In this document: one piece after another, positions 53,801 through 64,000 of the stretch
Layout: each line of letters starts with the position of its first letter
Position numbering within the stretch: position 1 is the first letter of the stretch
NCBI GenBank assembly: GCA_013397075.1
Contig: VWZS01000324.1
Coordinates: forward strand, 124,641 to 188,640
From: Rhabdornis inornatus
Taxonomy: Eukaryota > Chordata > Aves > Passeriformes > Rhabdornithidae
DNA length: 64,000 bases
Reading direction: 5' to 3'
The notes under the pieces: model-generated
The model's input: only the letters and a program-made list of their open reading frames with translations
Told to the model about the DNA's origin: nothing
Databases searched by the model: none
Position numbers and translations under genes: made by a program

Positions 53801-56800
53801 AAAGTCCTTGTCATATTCAAGGATGTCTGTGAAAAATAATCATTTACAGAGTTCTTATTAACTAAACACATCCTGAGTGTTGTCTTGAGAATCACATCCT
53901 TCAGAATGCCACTGATGATAATGACTGTTAAAGATTTCCTCTCTTAATACATTAAAGCTGCCATTTATCTGAAGTAATAGGCTTAAGAGCAGAGTGTACC
54001 CGCTTACAGAGTAAATCCAGAACATCACATAACAGCTGCAATATATAAGTTTATGGGTTACATGTTATTTTAACCTGGATCAGAATTTGTAGAATGGTTC
54101 ACTGATGGTGGGTGTAAGATATCTAGTTACCGGCAAATGTTCGTGCAGCAGAACAGGCAAGACAGTGACTTGCGTAAAGTGTGCAATATATACTGAAATT
54201 ACTGAAATATTCCCAAGTGACTGATGCCAAGAGTCTTTGAATTAGCCCCAAAAGGAGCAAGGACACTGACACATCAGGGTGCTATGCTTAGACAATTGAT
54301 CTGTAAGGCTGCCTGCCTGATGGAGACAATGTACTAAGGCCCGTCCTGAGAACATATCTGCTTCTGCAGCTTGCAGGGGTTTACATCACACAGCCAGGTG
54401 ACAGAGGTGTCCCTGGGCTCCCGTCCATGGGGAGGAGATCTCCATTCCTCTGCCATTGGCCCGCTGGTGTTAAGGGAGAATTCCACCCCTCTGCCCTGGG
54501 ACAGAGGTATGGGCAAGTGGATGATGCAAGTGGTCTTGCTGATCCTGGCTTTCCAGTGAGGACACTGCTCTACAGAGATTAAATGGTGAAGGCCACATCA
54601 TGGATCAACGACAGCAGTTTTCTGGCTCCCAGCCTGTTCTCAGTCAATTCAAGAATATTGCCCCTAAACATTGAGCAATAAAGTTTAATCTAGAGCCATT
54701 TTATTAAAAATTACCCTCAGATCAATACAGCTTTGTTTGCATCAGATGTTCTTTATGATGTGACTAGCATCATGTGCCTTCTTTTTTTGGCAAGCCAAGA
54801 ATGTGGGTAGGGAGGCTGGCTTTTTTTCTAAGGCACCTTTCAGAGTTTTGGAGGGAGGGGACAAGAAGAATGAGCCAAACAGAACAAGCCATCGACAGTT
54901 TTTGGCATGGATAAAACACTGGCTCCGTCTGCATTGTTAGTGAATCTATAGACAGTTGCCAGCAAATATGCTTAATCTCTACTTTGTGTTTGAAGCACTG
55001 CTCACAAGGCCACCCGAGCAATGCTGTCACAGTCTTTCCTTTCACCCACTCAGACTGATACAAGCTCTGTTCTCTTTTGGCACTCTGTCACCATCACTAA
55101 TTATCTTGTTTTCTGGCTCATGAGGCAAGATTAGTAATTCGTCTCCTAATCCTTACTCTCATGTGTGTCTTGTATAGTATAAAAGAGAAGTGGGATATGT
55201 TAAAACTAGGGAAAATTTTCAGTGTGTGGCTTATGTTTATGCTCCAACAACTTGCAAAGTTGTTGCTCTCTCTGTCATACAGATCTGTGAAAGTGGATAC
55301 AGAAAATTGTGGATGCACAGTTAAAGAGTTTGTGTCTGCAGCCCAAATATGCCTAGGCTAAGGCAGTGAATAAGCAAGAACTTTGCGGTTTACACTTCTC
55401 TGAAACACTGCTTAACACTAGCCTGGGGCATATGTATGAAATCATTATCTTTTGACTTTTTATCTGTCCATTTTAAAATGCTGTGCACACAGCATGTTCA
55501 AGCCAATGTTAAGTGCCTGTGTACCAACTTAAGATCTTAACTTTAAACAACAGATTTTTTAAAAGCCCTTGCTTAGGAATGTATCTTGGAAGTGTCACTA
55601 CTTACTCCAGTTTTTTTTCTGAGAGGGACATACAATAAAGTGTATGGGGTACCAAAAATCCTAAGAAAATAATGACAAGGAAAGGAATTTGTTTGAAGTA
55701 AAATACTTGCTGTAGGTATTTTTAAGAACATCAGGCTACTGATATTTCCTATTTTCATCTCCACTGTTGTTCCCTGGAACTTCAAATTTAATCAAACACC
55801 TATACATACACTCTGTGGTCATACCGCTAAGTCTGACACGCGTGGAATGTACCTGGAGTTTGGATTGACAGACTGAAGTAATTGGCTCTTCTGAATAGAT
55901 TTCTGTAACAGCTAAAAGTGATCCCACGAAACTGAAAACATAAGTGAAAATGACTAAATAAGGTTTTATTTGCAGATCGATTCAATGTGGGGTATGTTTT
56001 GCCAAAAGAGAGAGCAATCCACAGTGTTCCCAGCCTATCACAGGACAGTTCAGCTGAAAACCCACACGAGCTGGGGACTGTTGTGGTCCTTCTGCTCCCC
56101 CAGCTGGGCAGTGCTGACAGCAGCATGTCAGGAACTAGGACAGGCTGTGCAAGGAGCTCTGAGGATTTATTTAACTTTGTCTTCGCCTTCTCATGTGGGC
56201 ATTTGCTGCTTTTTGAGTAGCAAATTCACATGGGCAGAGGAGCAAAACAATACCATGGCACATCAAATAACTAGGTGTTCTCCTGAAACTGGTGTATTTG
56301 TTTTTTGACTAACACCACCTTAGTATTTTTCTTACTAGAGTATGGCAAACCCAATTGGGCTGTTTATAAAGACTGGCAGTGGTGACAGTGTTACTGTGAC
56401 TTGTAACTCAGATTCACTGTAAGATCATAAGAAGCAAATGCACTCTGAAGCAGCCTGTGCATCTTCTGTGCATTTACACAGCTGCAGTTGCCAGAAGGCA
56501 ATGCCTGCCCAGGCTAACTCTTATATATGTATATATATATATGTATATATATATATATCTGGGCAAGTGTATATACAGCTCTGGCTGCAGAGTACACTAC
56601 GTGCATATACTGATAAGGAAGATACCCATATATGAGTTTAACAGAATTTCTAAATTCTCATTTATGTCAAATGGGGGTTTTCTACAATTTTTTTTAAGGC
56701 ACACAATACCTATAATTTAATAATGCCATGCCTATTGAGAAACAATTTTCTACATAAGTTCTGTTGAATGTGCAGGAGCTTTTAAAAAAAGTCACATCTT

Positions 56801-59800
56801 ACATGCCAATGATTATGAGATATTACTCATATCAAACAACCAGTGTAATGTATCACTGCCTGTTTGCCTTTTTCACTATTTATCATCGTGTATATTTATG
56901 AGTACAGAGGTACATACAATCTCTTTACTTACCAGTTTGTCGCTTCAAAATTATTTGGACTGTCTAGGAAAGGCATTAGAGATTAGAGAACAAAGGGTCT
57001 CCATGATATTGTAATGTAAATATGTGCATCTTGTCTCTGCTTTATGCAATACCTAATTATGTCACCATTAATAAAATTAAGGACTAGGTGTGTTTTACCA
57101 CCTGCAAAAAAATTATTTGAGTGTGTATTGTTTGTTTTGGAATGAGGGAAAGAATTCTGCAAACTGAACTTGTTTGTTGGTTTTGCCTTGGAGTGTGGTT
57201 TTGCCTTTTTTCCCCCATAGAAGTTTCTTAAGAGTGGGCAGGCTGAGCCACAGACACTTTTGAACCACTTGCTATTTTAATTTTCCCCACAAAATCATAT
57301 TGCATTTACAATTTCCCAGAAACAAAAGCATGCAGTTAAAAACACATATTTGAAAAGGGAGTTGGTAACCAAGGTAAACTACAGATATCTTTACACCTAC
57401 ACTTACCTTAAATGACAGAAATGTGTACTCAGAACTTTACTAGAAATATTCATTTAATTTCATCTTAAATAGCTTGTCTGGAAGAGTGCCGTCCAATACA
57501 GCTACAGCATTATGTAGCACCAAGTGGTTGAAAACTGCCAATGACTGTTAAGGAGTGCTGCTGAATCTTTGTATTACTACAGTGTCTTACTACTATCCAT
57601 GTGTATGTAGTAATTTTACTTGCTGATGGAGAGAAATGGAATTTAATACATTTTTTAAGCTGTCTTAACTGGATCCCACAAATAGCCATTTATTTCTTTC
57701 ATATTTGTCTCTCTGAAAATGAGATTCCTATAAACAATGCACTTTTCAACCTGTTTTTCTCCATGGAATGTGTCAAGTGTCTATGGTAAGCTGGTAAAAG
57801 GTCACTTTTAAAAAATTTATTAGTAAATTTAAATTTATTAATGTAATTGCTATTGAATGAAAAAAACAAAAATGTTTCTGTCTAGTATACCTTAAATTAC
57901 CTCTTATGATCGACCATCTCTTTACTTACTTGTCATAGCTGTTGCTTTCATTATATGCAGAGCTGCCCGATTCTCTGGAGTAGTATTTACAGTAACATCA
58001 TCTGTCAGAAGATTTTTAATTTCATATTAAAATCTTTCAAGTTCACATTAGACTGTTTTAAATTCAGTAAGACTGCTCCTTAATGCTTAATTTAGTCCAT
58101 GTTCTGCCTCACACTACTGAAAGAGAACATGAGGTGCTTGGTTGTGGACAATAAAACCTGACAGCCTGAGAGACTTTCATGTGTCTCTGGCTGAATGTTA
58201 AACTTCTGCTTCCCCTGAAATTTATATTTTCAGATGTAAACCATAATCTTTCTTTTTAAAGAGCAGGGCATGTGACCTTCATATTCAGTGAAACTCTTAA
58301 ATGAAGTTTTCATCCCCTGACATGAGCATTTACACAATTATATCATGATCACATATTATGAAAAAGAGATGCTCTATTAGTTCATGCACAGGAGACTGAA
58401 CAATTCTAATCATTGGGAATACATAGTTTAAGTAAATGTAAATGCAGTAGGACATTGCACTCAACTTGCTTAAACCAGTAGTTTCTTCTCTACATTCTGC
58501 GTCACAAGTCTTTGAATGGTTACTTACTGGACTGATTTTATCAAATTTAGCAGGACATTGTTAATGTGTACATAAGTACGTGATGGTTATCTCTATGACA
58601 TTATCTCTTGCTTTTAAGTTTTCTAGGTCTCTGAATTTTCTACCCTTAATTACAATTTGGGCTCATTTTAGAAATAAATTTTAAATTATTAAATTTAGGT
58701 ATTTATATAAAATAGAAGACTTTTCGGTTACCTGAATCAGAAACTTTCTTTGTATCTGCAATCTGTAGGTCTTCTGACATATTACTAACAGAGTCCTCTT
58801 CACCTGTGTCTCCAGGCATTTCTGTGTAAATAATGCTAAATTAATTAGGGCACCAAATTTTTATACTTTATAAGAACAGCTGTGGTGTATCAAATTAAAA
58901 AGTCCATCCAGCCTCGGATGCTCTTTATGCCAGCAGGCAAAGTACATGCATTAGCAAAATGTCTAGAAATGGCAACTGAAGAGTTAATCTTCCCTCAAAA
59001 TGTTCTAACATTTTCAGCCAGACTGTCTTCATATAATATTTTTCTTGACTTCTCCCATTACTTTACTAACTTCTAGTCTTAGATTTGGCCAACATAGTAT
59101 CATCCTCTCACCTCAACTAAAAGTTTAATGTTTAATTCTGTTCTTAAACAACAAATATGTTTCTGGTTGTGCATACCAATAAAAATGTTGTAACTCTTGG
59201 GTACTGCAGGTTCATCAGTCTACTCTAATTCTGCATTGATCGTCCATTACCATTAATTGTCAATAACCACCCAAAACCAAAGGCAAGCTCTGCCAGCATT
59301 CTTAGTGCTGTTCCTTTTGCTATTTTCACTGTTGTCTCACCAGCTTGGGAGTCTTGCTCCAAAGGCCAATCAAACTGAGCTATTTGGGGCATAAGAGAAA
59401 GACAATTTAGATGTTAATTTTTTAACCAATGTCTGTTATTACAGATTTCTTTTGCTCAATGTCTTAATTTTTCCAGTAACATAGTCTGACTATCTCTCAG
59501 ATCCATTTCTGTTATCTAAACTTGAAACATCTCTTTTGACATGATTTTGACTGGAATTGTCTCTCTGTATCATTTTATCCTACGTCTTCATCTTTTTTTC
59601 CTCCTTTTGCTTCCCAGTTCTATTAAAAAAATGTACAGGGCAATCACTCAATCTGAAGTATTACCTTATAACAAAATACAAAACCACTGGACAAAATAGT
59701 GAATTTCCATTCAGTGTTTTTCCACCCCAGCCAATTGGTTAATCTCTCTGTTTGTGCTTTTTGAGTTTTTTTTAAGATCTCTCTAGTGCTGGAAAACTAA

Positions 59801-62800
59801 AAATTTTAAATGATATGTGGGTAGTTGAAGTACTTACCTATGGAATCCTTTTCTGATTTTGCTTCTGTCCATTCTGCAGGCCTCTCACTTTCATCATTAT
59901 CTGATTTACTTGCTTGTTCCATGGTGCAGTGCCCCAGAATAGCATCCAGTTCATTAAAAAATTTCATGCTTTTACTGGTACTCCCTGAGTCTTGGGCACA
60001 TTTTACACTCTTGTATTCATGTTTCAGATTTTTGTATTTTGTCCTGCACTGCTTCCAGTCCCTGTCAATTCCAAACTTTTGCAGTCTAGCAGCAACCTGT
60101 TCAAATATTCTTTTATTTCTCACTGTCCCCTCCAGTTGTTGCTGGATATTTTTGTCTGACCATATGCGTATCAAAGCTCTGACTTCATTAACAGTCCAGT
60201 GTTTTCCTCCTTCATTTGCTACTGTAGGAATAAAAGCCGGTGGTTTGGAAGCCTCTACTGCTGGCGCTGGATTACCTGCATTGTGTGGGGTAGGGGAGAG
60301 ACACAGATATTTGTTACCTGCATTGGGTGGTTGGGGGTGGGAAAAGGACAGAGAGAATGAGAATGAAGGACGCTGTTTCCCCAGAGGAAGAAGGAGCAGA
60401 GGTGACATTAAAATCAAGCTGTTGGTTATTAATTTGTCATCATTTTTGTTAGTTCTGATATAATTTTTGCTTTCACTTGATGATAGATATTGAGATAGCA
60501 CATGTACATTTAATTAATCTAAGAGGAATATTTCTTTCTTCTGTGTCCTAATACACTAAATTTTTACTTGTAAGATCTTGGGGAACAACTGATGAGCTGT
60601 TTTGTGCTTCAGACATTAGAGAGGAGAAGAGTACTGTTGGGAAGATGGGATGTGCTACATGAGCACAATAATAAAGTGGTCCCAAGTCACTGACACTAGC
60701 ATCAAGACTTAATTTGCTACATTCATGCCATACTTCAGTTTTTACACACATGGAGAGATACAACCTGGGTAAGGATCTAAAGAATCTGAGTCTTCTTAAC
60801 AAAGCACCCCAGTTGAGGGGAGCAGAGGAATGGAGACTTTAGCTTAAGTCAAACATTAGTGTGATAGAAACCAGTTCTCATGGCACAGAACCAGCACCTT
60901 TCTCAGGGCAGATCAATCAAAAATATTTGGGGTTTTTAGTGAAAATCAGTGTGAGTTGTCTTACTCTGCAAAACTAAGATATTTTTTCATTTTCTCTAGT
61001 CTACAACTTTATTTTTTAACATTATGACGTAAAGGTTGCCACCCATGCAATAACTTAAAACACTGAAATATTATGTATTTTAGTTTATTAATGTTTCCTT
61101 GTTTCTATTTATGAATTTGCTTTAGGACTTTGTTTTGGTTATCAAATTAGTTTGGAAAGTGATTTCTCAGGCATTTTATAAAGCCTTGCAAAAATAACTA
61201 AAACAACCCCCAATAAACAAACCCAAAATCAATTCCAGGGCATGATCAAATAAAGCAGCATGAAAATGCCCAGTAACTGACAGGTTTTTACAGTCATACT
61301 GCAGTGATAAATGACTCTGTCAGTGTCTCTTTCTGGAAGAGCAAACCAGATTATGGGAGTTTGATACTTTATAGCCACTGAGATGTGTGTGATGGCAATA
61401 GTATCAGACCTTTGAGAGTGCACAGAGCTTCAGTGGAGCATATTTATAATAACCTGTCTGGGGACAAACTTGTCCTAGATAAAGCCATTCTTTGCTAGTC
61501 TCCATAATTCATTCTAGTTGTTAATAAGTTGTTCTAACAGACTTTTTTTCATTATAGTCCTGAGTTAATCAGGACTTTGCAGCAGCAAGGAGGTGCTCTC
61601 TACACTTCTCAGTCAAAGCCATAGAGCATGGGAGCATCTGGGAGGAATAAAGTTTCTTTACTCTTTGTAAATAGACCAGTATTTCTCACTGGTCAGTTCA
61701 TTTCCAACTGAGCTCACTTTTGGTTGTGGATATTACTTCAAATGAGTTCTGGTGACTCAGTATATTGCTCACTTATTCTGCTGTGCGTAGAGTGGAAAAT
61801 GGTGGGTTTGTTTGTTCCTCATTCCCTTTAAAAAACATGCTGATTCAAAATATCCTGCCTACAAGTACCACTTTGAAAAAAAGTTGTTATGGTCAGTGCA
61901 AAAATTTTCCTTAAAATTTTTTCTTAAAAGCGTTTTAGTCCTAATTTGTTTTAAAAAATGTTTAAGCAGGATATACATTTTTTTTATTTGAAAGGTGCAT
62001 TTATGCCATATTTAATCTTTTTCTAAACTTCCTCACACCTGAGAGATCTGAAATAAAACCAGAATATTAGACATTATCGATACAAAGGGATCAACATTTT
62101 TCTTTCAGTGGTTTCTGAGATAGTGCCTGAAACTTGAAGACTAGAAGAGGTAGTAGAGGAGGTCATTTTAGTACTAGTATGTACTTGAGAGCCCATACAA
62201 TTGAAGTTATTTTGCTGACTTTGTAGAAAGCAGCTTCCTCAGAATCGAAGACTTTTCTGCTTGGCAGTGTATTGAGCACTGAGAAATAAAAACACGTTCC
62301 TGTAAAATGATTCAGATACTTTCTGCATGTTTTGTTTATGTGCATGAAGTATTTTACATGTGCATAAATTCCATGTGACATTCTGGTCTCTTCCTTGATT
62401 TCTTTCTATGCCAGGCAAGAGGGGTATAATGTGTAACATAATAGCCACAGGTTTAGCGTGTGCCTTGTTTCCTTCCTGAATATGGCCCCTTGCAGATTTT
62501 GTAATGGAAGCTGTTGTGACTGGACTGGAATGTATACTAAGGCATAGAGGGTACATCAAAAATAGAAAGAGCATGTAGGAAATTCAGGACAGGTGCTGTT
62601 CATCCAGACAACGAATCAGCACATCCATTGCTTAAATCTGCCTAAAATGTGTTTATGTTTTTCCATTTCCTGTAGCTGCCCCTTGAAGGGGCTCACACCT
62701 AGGATGCTCTTCCTCTTTCTGTCTTGCCAGATTTATGCCTTTGCTTTGTAACTTTGCTGAGCAAAACTACTAGAGTAGGACGTTTTCCAAATGAGTTCTA

Positions 62801-63403
62801 TGGTTGGCTGGACTAAAGCATTGCTAACCACTCCTTGCTTGGAGAGGTGACTTTGAAGCTACGCTGGAGACCACTGCAAGTCTGCATTGCTCTGCATCTC
62901 TCTCCTGGCTCAGGCCACTCATTCATGCTGCTTTAAGCATCCATGATTTAAGAAAATAGCCAGGGAAAAGCCACAAACTGACATGGGTATCCACACTAGC
63001 ATCTGGCATACTTTCCACTTGCATTTAACAAAATTACTGTGGTTAATGCAGTTAACACGATTAAGCTATAGCATGGGATGTGCTTTGCTTGTGAATGGGG
63101 GTCGTGCAGGTGTTACATCATATACAGTGGTCAGTGTCTAGTGATGCACAACACCCCACTGAGTGCTAACACTGGCAAGGAGATGGTGCAGAAGTGTGGC
63201 TGTATTAAAGCTACGCTGATCAGAAACAGAATCAGAGTGTTTTCAAGCTATCAGGAAGTGCTCTGACACCCCTGCTGCTTTTTAGTTTTTGATCTCTCTG
63301 TACCATCATACTATACCTAGTTGAACTGGTCTTGCATGAGATATAAAAAGTAGTCGATCTCCTGTAGCATCCTCATCATCTTCTAAAGAAACTGGTATTT
63401 CAC
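47810..63403 (-). CDS. Protein with two Myb/SANT-like (trihelix-type) DNA-binding domains, 5' end outside the window
   Basis: Name unknown. Exons in gene order: 63317-63403, 59838-60275 (or from 60317), 59341-59379, 58732-58821, 57930-58001, 56933-56959, 53740-53826, 51541-51612, 50486-50887, 49019-49075, 47810-48024 (stop). Each has an AG acceptor and GT donor, each internal exon is 3n long, and all splice in phase 1. Together they encode about 542 residues. Two exons carry a GKHW..NEVRALI.IWSD domain ending in RDWKQCRTKYKNLK, a Myb_DNA-bind_4 / trihelix-type fold as in ZSCAN20/ZSCAN29-like and transposase-derived proteins. The small exons between are acidic and Ser/Thr-rich. The last exon is helical and charged (FQKLLTERVHTVTEGKRLLF). 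A nuclear DNA-binding or chromatin role is inference. No zinc finger, SCAN or nuclease domain is seen in this part; a missing N-terminus could hold one. Confidence 0.78.
50486..50887 (-). CDS. Exon with the second Myb/SANT-like domain
   Basis: 402-base phase-1 exon, tttcag|AC to TCAG|gtacta. It encodes DNHIPLEEAQ, then the domain from GKHWSDNEVR to KNLKYEYR, then a basic helix (NPRRKMRFYDEVDCILRR). The conserved tryptophans (GKHW, IWSD, RDWK) are the expected core of the three-helix fold. It can be skipped without a frame change. Confidence 0.88.
51752..51900 (-). repeat. CR1 LINE 3' tail
   Basis: Tail complement 'agaatcacagaatcatggaatcatttaggatgg' followed by antisense CR1 3' text ('tgtccctaagtgccgcatctac', 'aaatccctccagagac'). 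It is in an intron of the Myb/SANT gene, same strand as the gene. Confidence 0.85.
51900..52420 (-). repeat. CR1 LINE endonuclease-region fragment joined to a tail
   Basis: Antisense text typical of the CR1 endonuclease domain ('ttgtcagacacacactctaggaac', 'ggacatctggtaagctgaagtc', 'ctctagacaatc'). It directly follows a CR1 3' tail with no RT part between, so it is an internally deleted element or two abutting copies. It continues weakly to about 52,420. Confidence 0.7.
56521..56562. repeat. TA/TATG microsatellite
   Basis: Interrupted (TA)n with TG interruptions, about 40 bases, in an intron of the Myb/SANT gene. It is probably length-variable. Confidence 0.9.
56933..56959 (-). CDS. Candidate 27-base microexon of the Myb/SANT gene
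   Basis: A pyrimidine-rich acceptor (cctagacag) and a strong donor (ACTG|gtaagt) enclose 27 bases reading VQIILKRQT-like in phase 1. Its inclusion restores a D codon at the next junction. It is supported only by splice signals and phase. Confidence 0.5.
59838..60317 (-). CDS. Exon with the first Myb/SANT-like domain, two possible acceptors
   Basis: Phase-1 exon ending ATAG|gtaagt. The acceptor is at 60275 or 60317; both read aatgcag|gtaa and lie 42 bases (14 codons) apart. The domain runs from GKHWTVNEVR to KNLKHEYK, then FFNELDAILGH, then an acidic tail (SDNDESERP). By my count it is identical to the second domain at 49 of 66 aligned residues. Confidence 0.88.
60318..63316 (-). other. Large intron of the Myb/SANT gene
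   Basis: No further phase-1 exon with good borders was found here by eye. Open frames at 60,548-60,802 and 62,239-62,574 lack paired splice sites. A missed small exon is possible, given that exons of 27 and 39 bases occur in this gene. Confidence 0.5.
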
Positions 63404-64000
63404 CTGGGAAGGAAAGAGTTTTTAGATGAAAAATAGGTATGGACTAAATTAGCTTAAATTAGTTTAAATTAAAGTGTCCATACACCATGAGAAGATCTTT
63501 AACTTGGAAATCTTGGCACTTAATTTGTAGTTAAATTTAATTTTAAATTTATTTAGCCTGTCCCCATAAGGGGGACATGAGTTATAGGAGGCAAATCATT
63601 TTATGTCTTGTATATGAAGCCTGTTTGAAATGCTTTTTTAAATTCTGGTTGAAACGGACTTGATTCTAGTGACTTGTATGCTCTTCTGACTCAGTATTCA
63701 GGGTAAAGTAGATAATGTAAAGTAAGAGATACAAATAAAGGCAGACTGCACACAGATTCATAAAATCACAAATCCATTTACGTAACAAAAATTAATTCCT
63801 AGAAGAGTATGAAGAAGACAAGGATGTTCTGCAAAGAGCTCTGGAAATCAATGGAATTCATTAACGGTATGGGGAGGGAACCAAAATATTCATTGCAACT
63901 TGACAACAGACGTATTTGTAGCTGGCAGGATTAAGTCTAGCTTTTTCCAGCATAGCTTTTCTACATTTGTTTAAAAAGGAACATAATAGAAATTGCTATG
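63404..64000. other. Right edge, upstream intron of the Myb/SANT gene
   Basis: AT-rich sequence before the first exon in view. There is no start codon context or CpG island, so the gene's 5' end lies to the right of the window. Confidence 0.6.

Noticed and set aside
55851..55897. Apparent exon on the minus strand between ttacag and CAG|gtacat
   Set aside because: Open, but it ends in phase 0, whereas all other internal exons of the Myb/SANT gene are phase 1. Including it would break the frame.
57406..57450. Good donor (TTAAG|gtaagt) with an upstream tag acceptor on the minus strand
   Set aside because: In phase 1 it contains an in-frame stop.
1..64000. CRISPR array, operon or bacterial-type system
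   Set aside because: The window is vertebrate nuclear DNA with spliced genes. No spaced direct-repeat array or prokaryotic gene cluster is present.

Overview
The window looks like nuclear DNA of a bird. The evidence is intron-rich vertebrate genes with GT-AG junctions, CpG-island promoters, many CR1-type LINE fragments (several with the typical 3' tail that precedes the ATTCTATG-like repeat), and a solo endogenous-retrovirus LTR of a kind common in avian genomes. The species cannot be fixed from the sequence alone.

Layout. 1-2,990: window-edge CR1 fragment, then non-coding DNA. 2,990-20,610, plus strand: a complete 12-exon LONRF1 gene (RING - TPR - RING - LON substrate-binding domain) with a CpG-island promoter and an AATAAA signal. 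20,610-28,490: tail-to-tail intergenic spacer with one CR1 copy and no gene I can support. 28,490-38,692, minus strand: a complete 9-exon PAICS gene (426 codons), the bifunctional AIR carboxylase / SAICAR synthetase of de novo purine synthesis. Intron 5 carries a solo LTR beside exon 6, and intron 2 a second LTR-like segment. 38,100-39,545: CpG island interrupted by a 183-base N gap. 39,560-47,600: non-coding, no exon recognised. 47,600-63,403, minus strand: a multi-exon gene, 5' end outside the window, encoding two closely related Myb/SANT-like (trihelix-type) DNA-binding domains joined by short acidic exons. Every internal junction I could place is phase 1. I reconstructed it exon by exon and know no name for it.

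How the genes relate. LONRF1 (ubiquitin ligase-like) and PAICS (metabolic) are functionally unrelated neighbours. In other vertebrates PAICS is classically paired head-to-head with PPAT across a shared promoter. Here the CpG island is present but no PPAT exon was recognised in about 25 kb beyond it, and LONRF1 rather than SRP72 lies downstream of PAICS. This is therefore a relocated or duplicated PAICS copy, a lineage-specific rearrangement, or an assembly problem at the gap. The most novel-looking item is the tandem Myb/SANT gene.

All exon boundaries were read by eye from splice signals and frame consistency. No database search or alignment was run, and family assignments rest on remembered family features.
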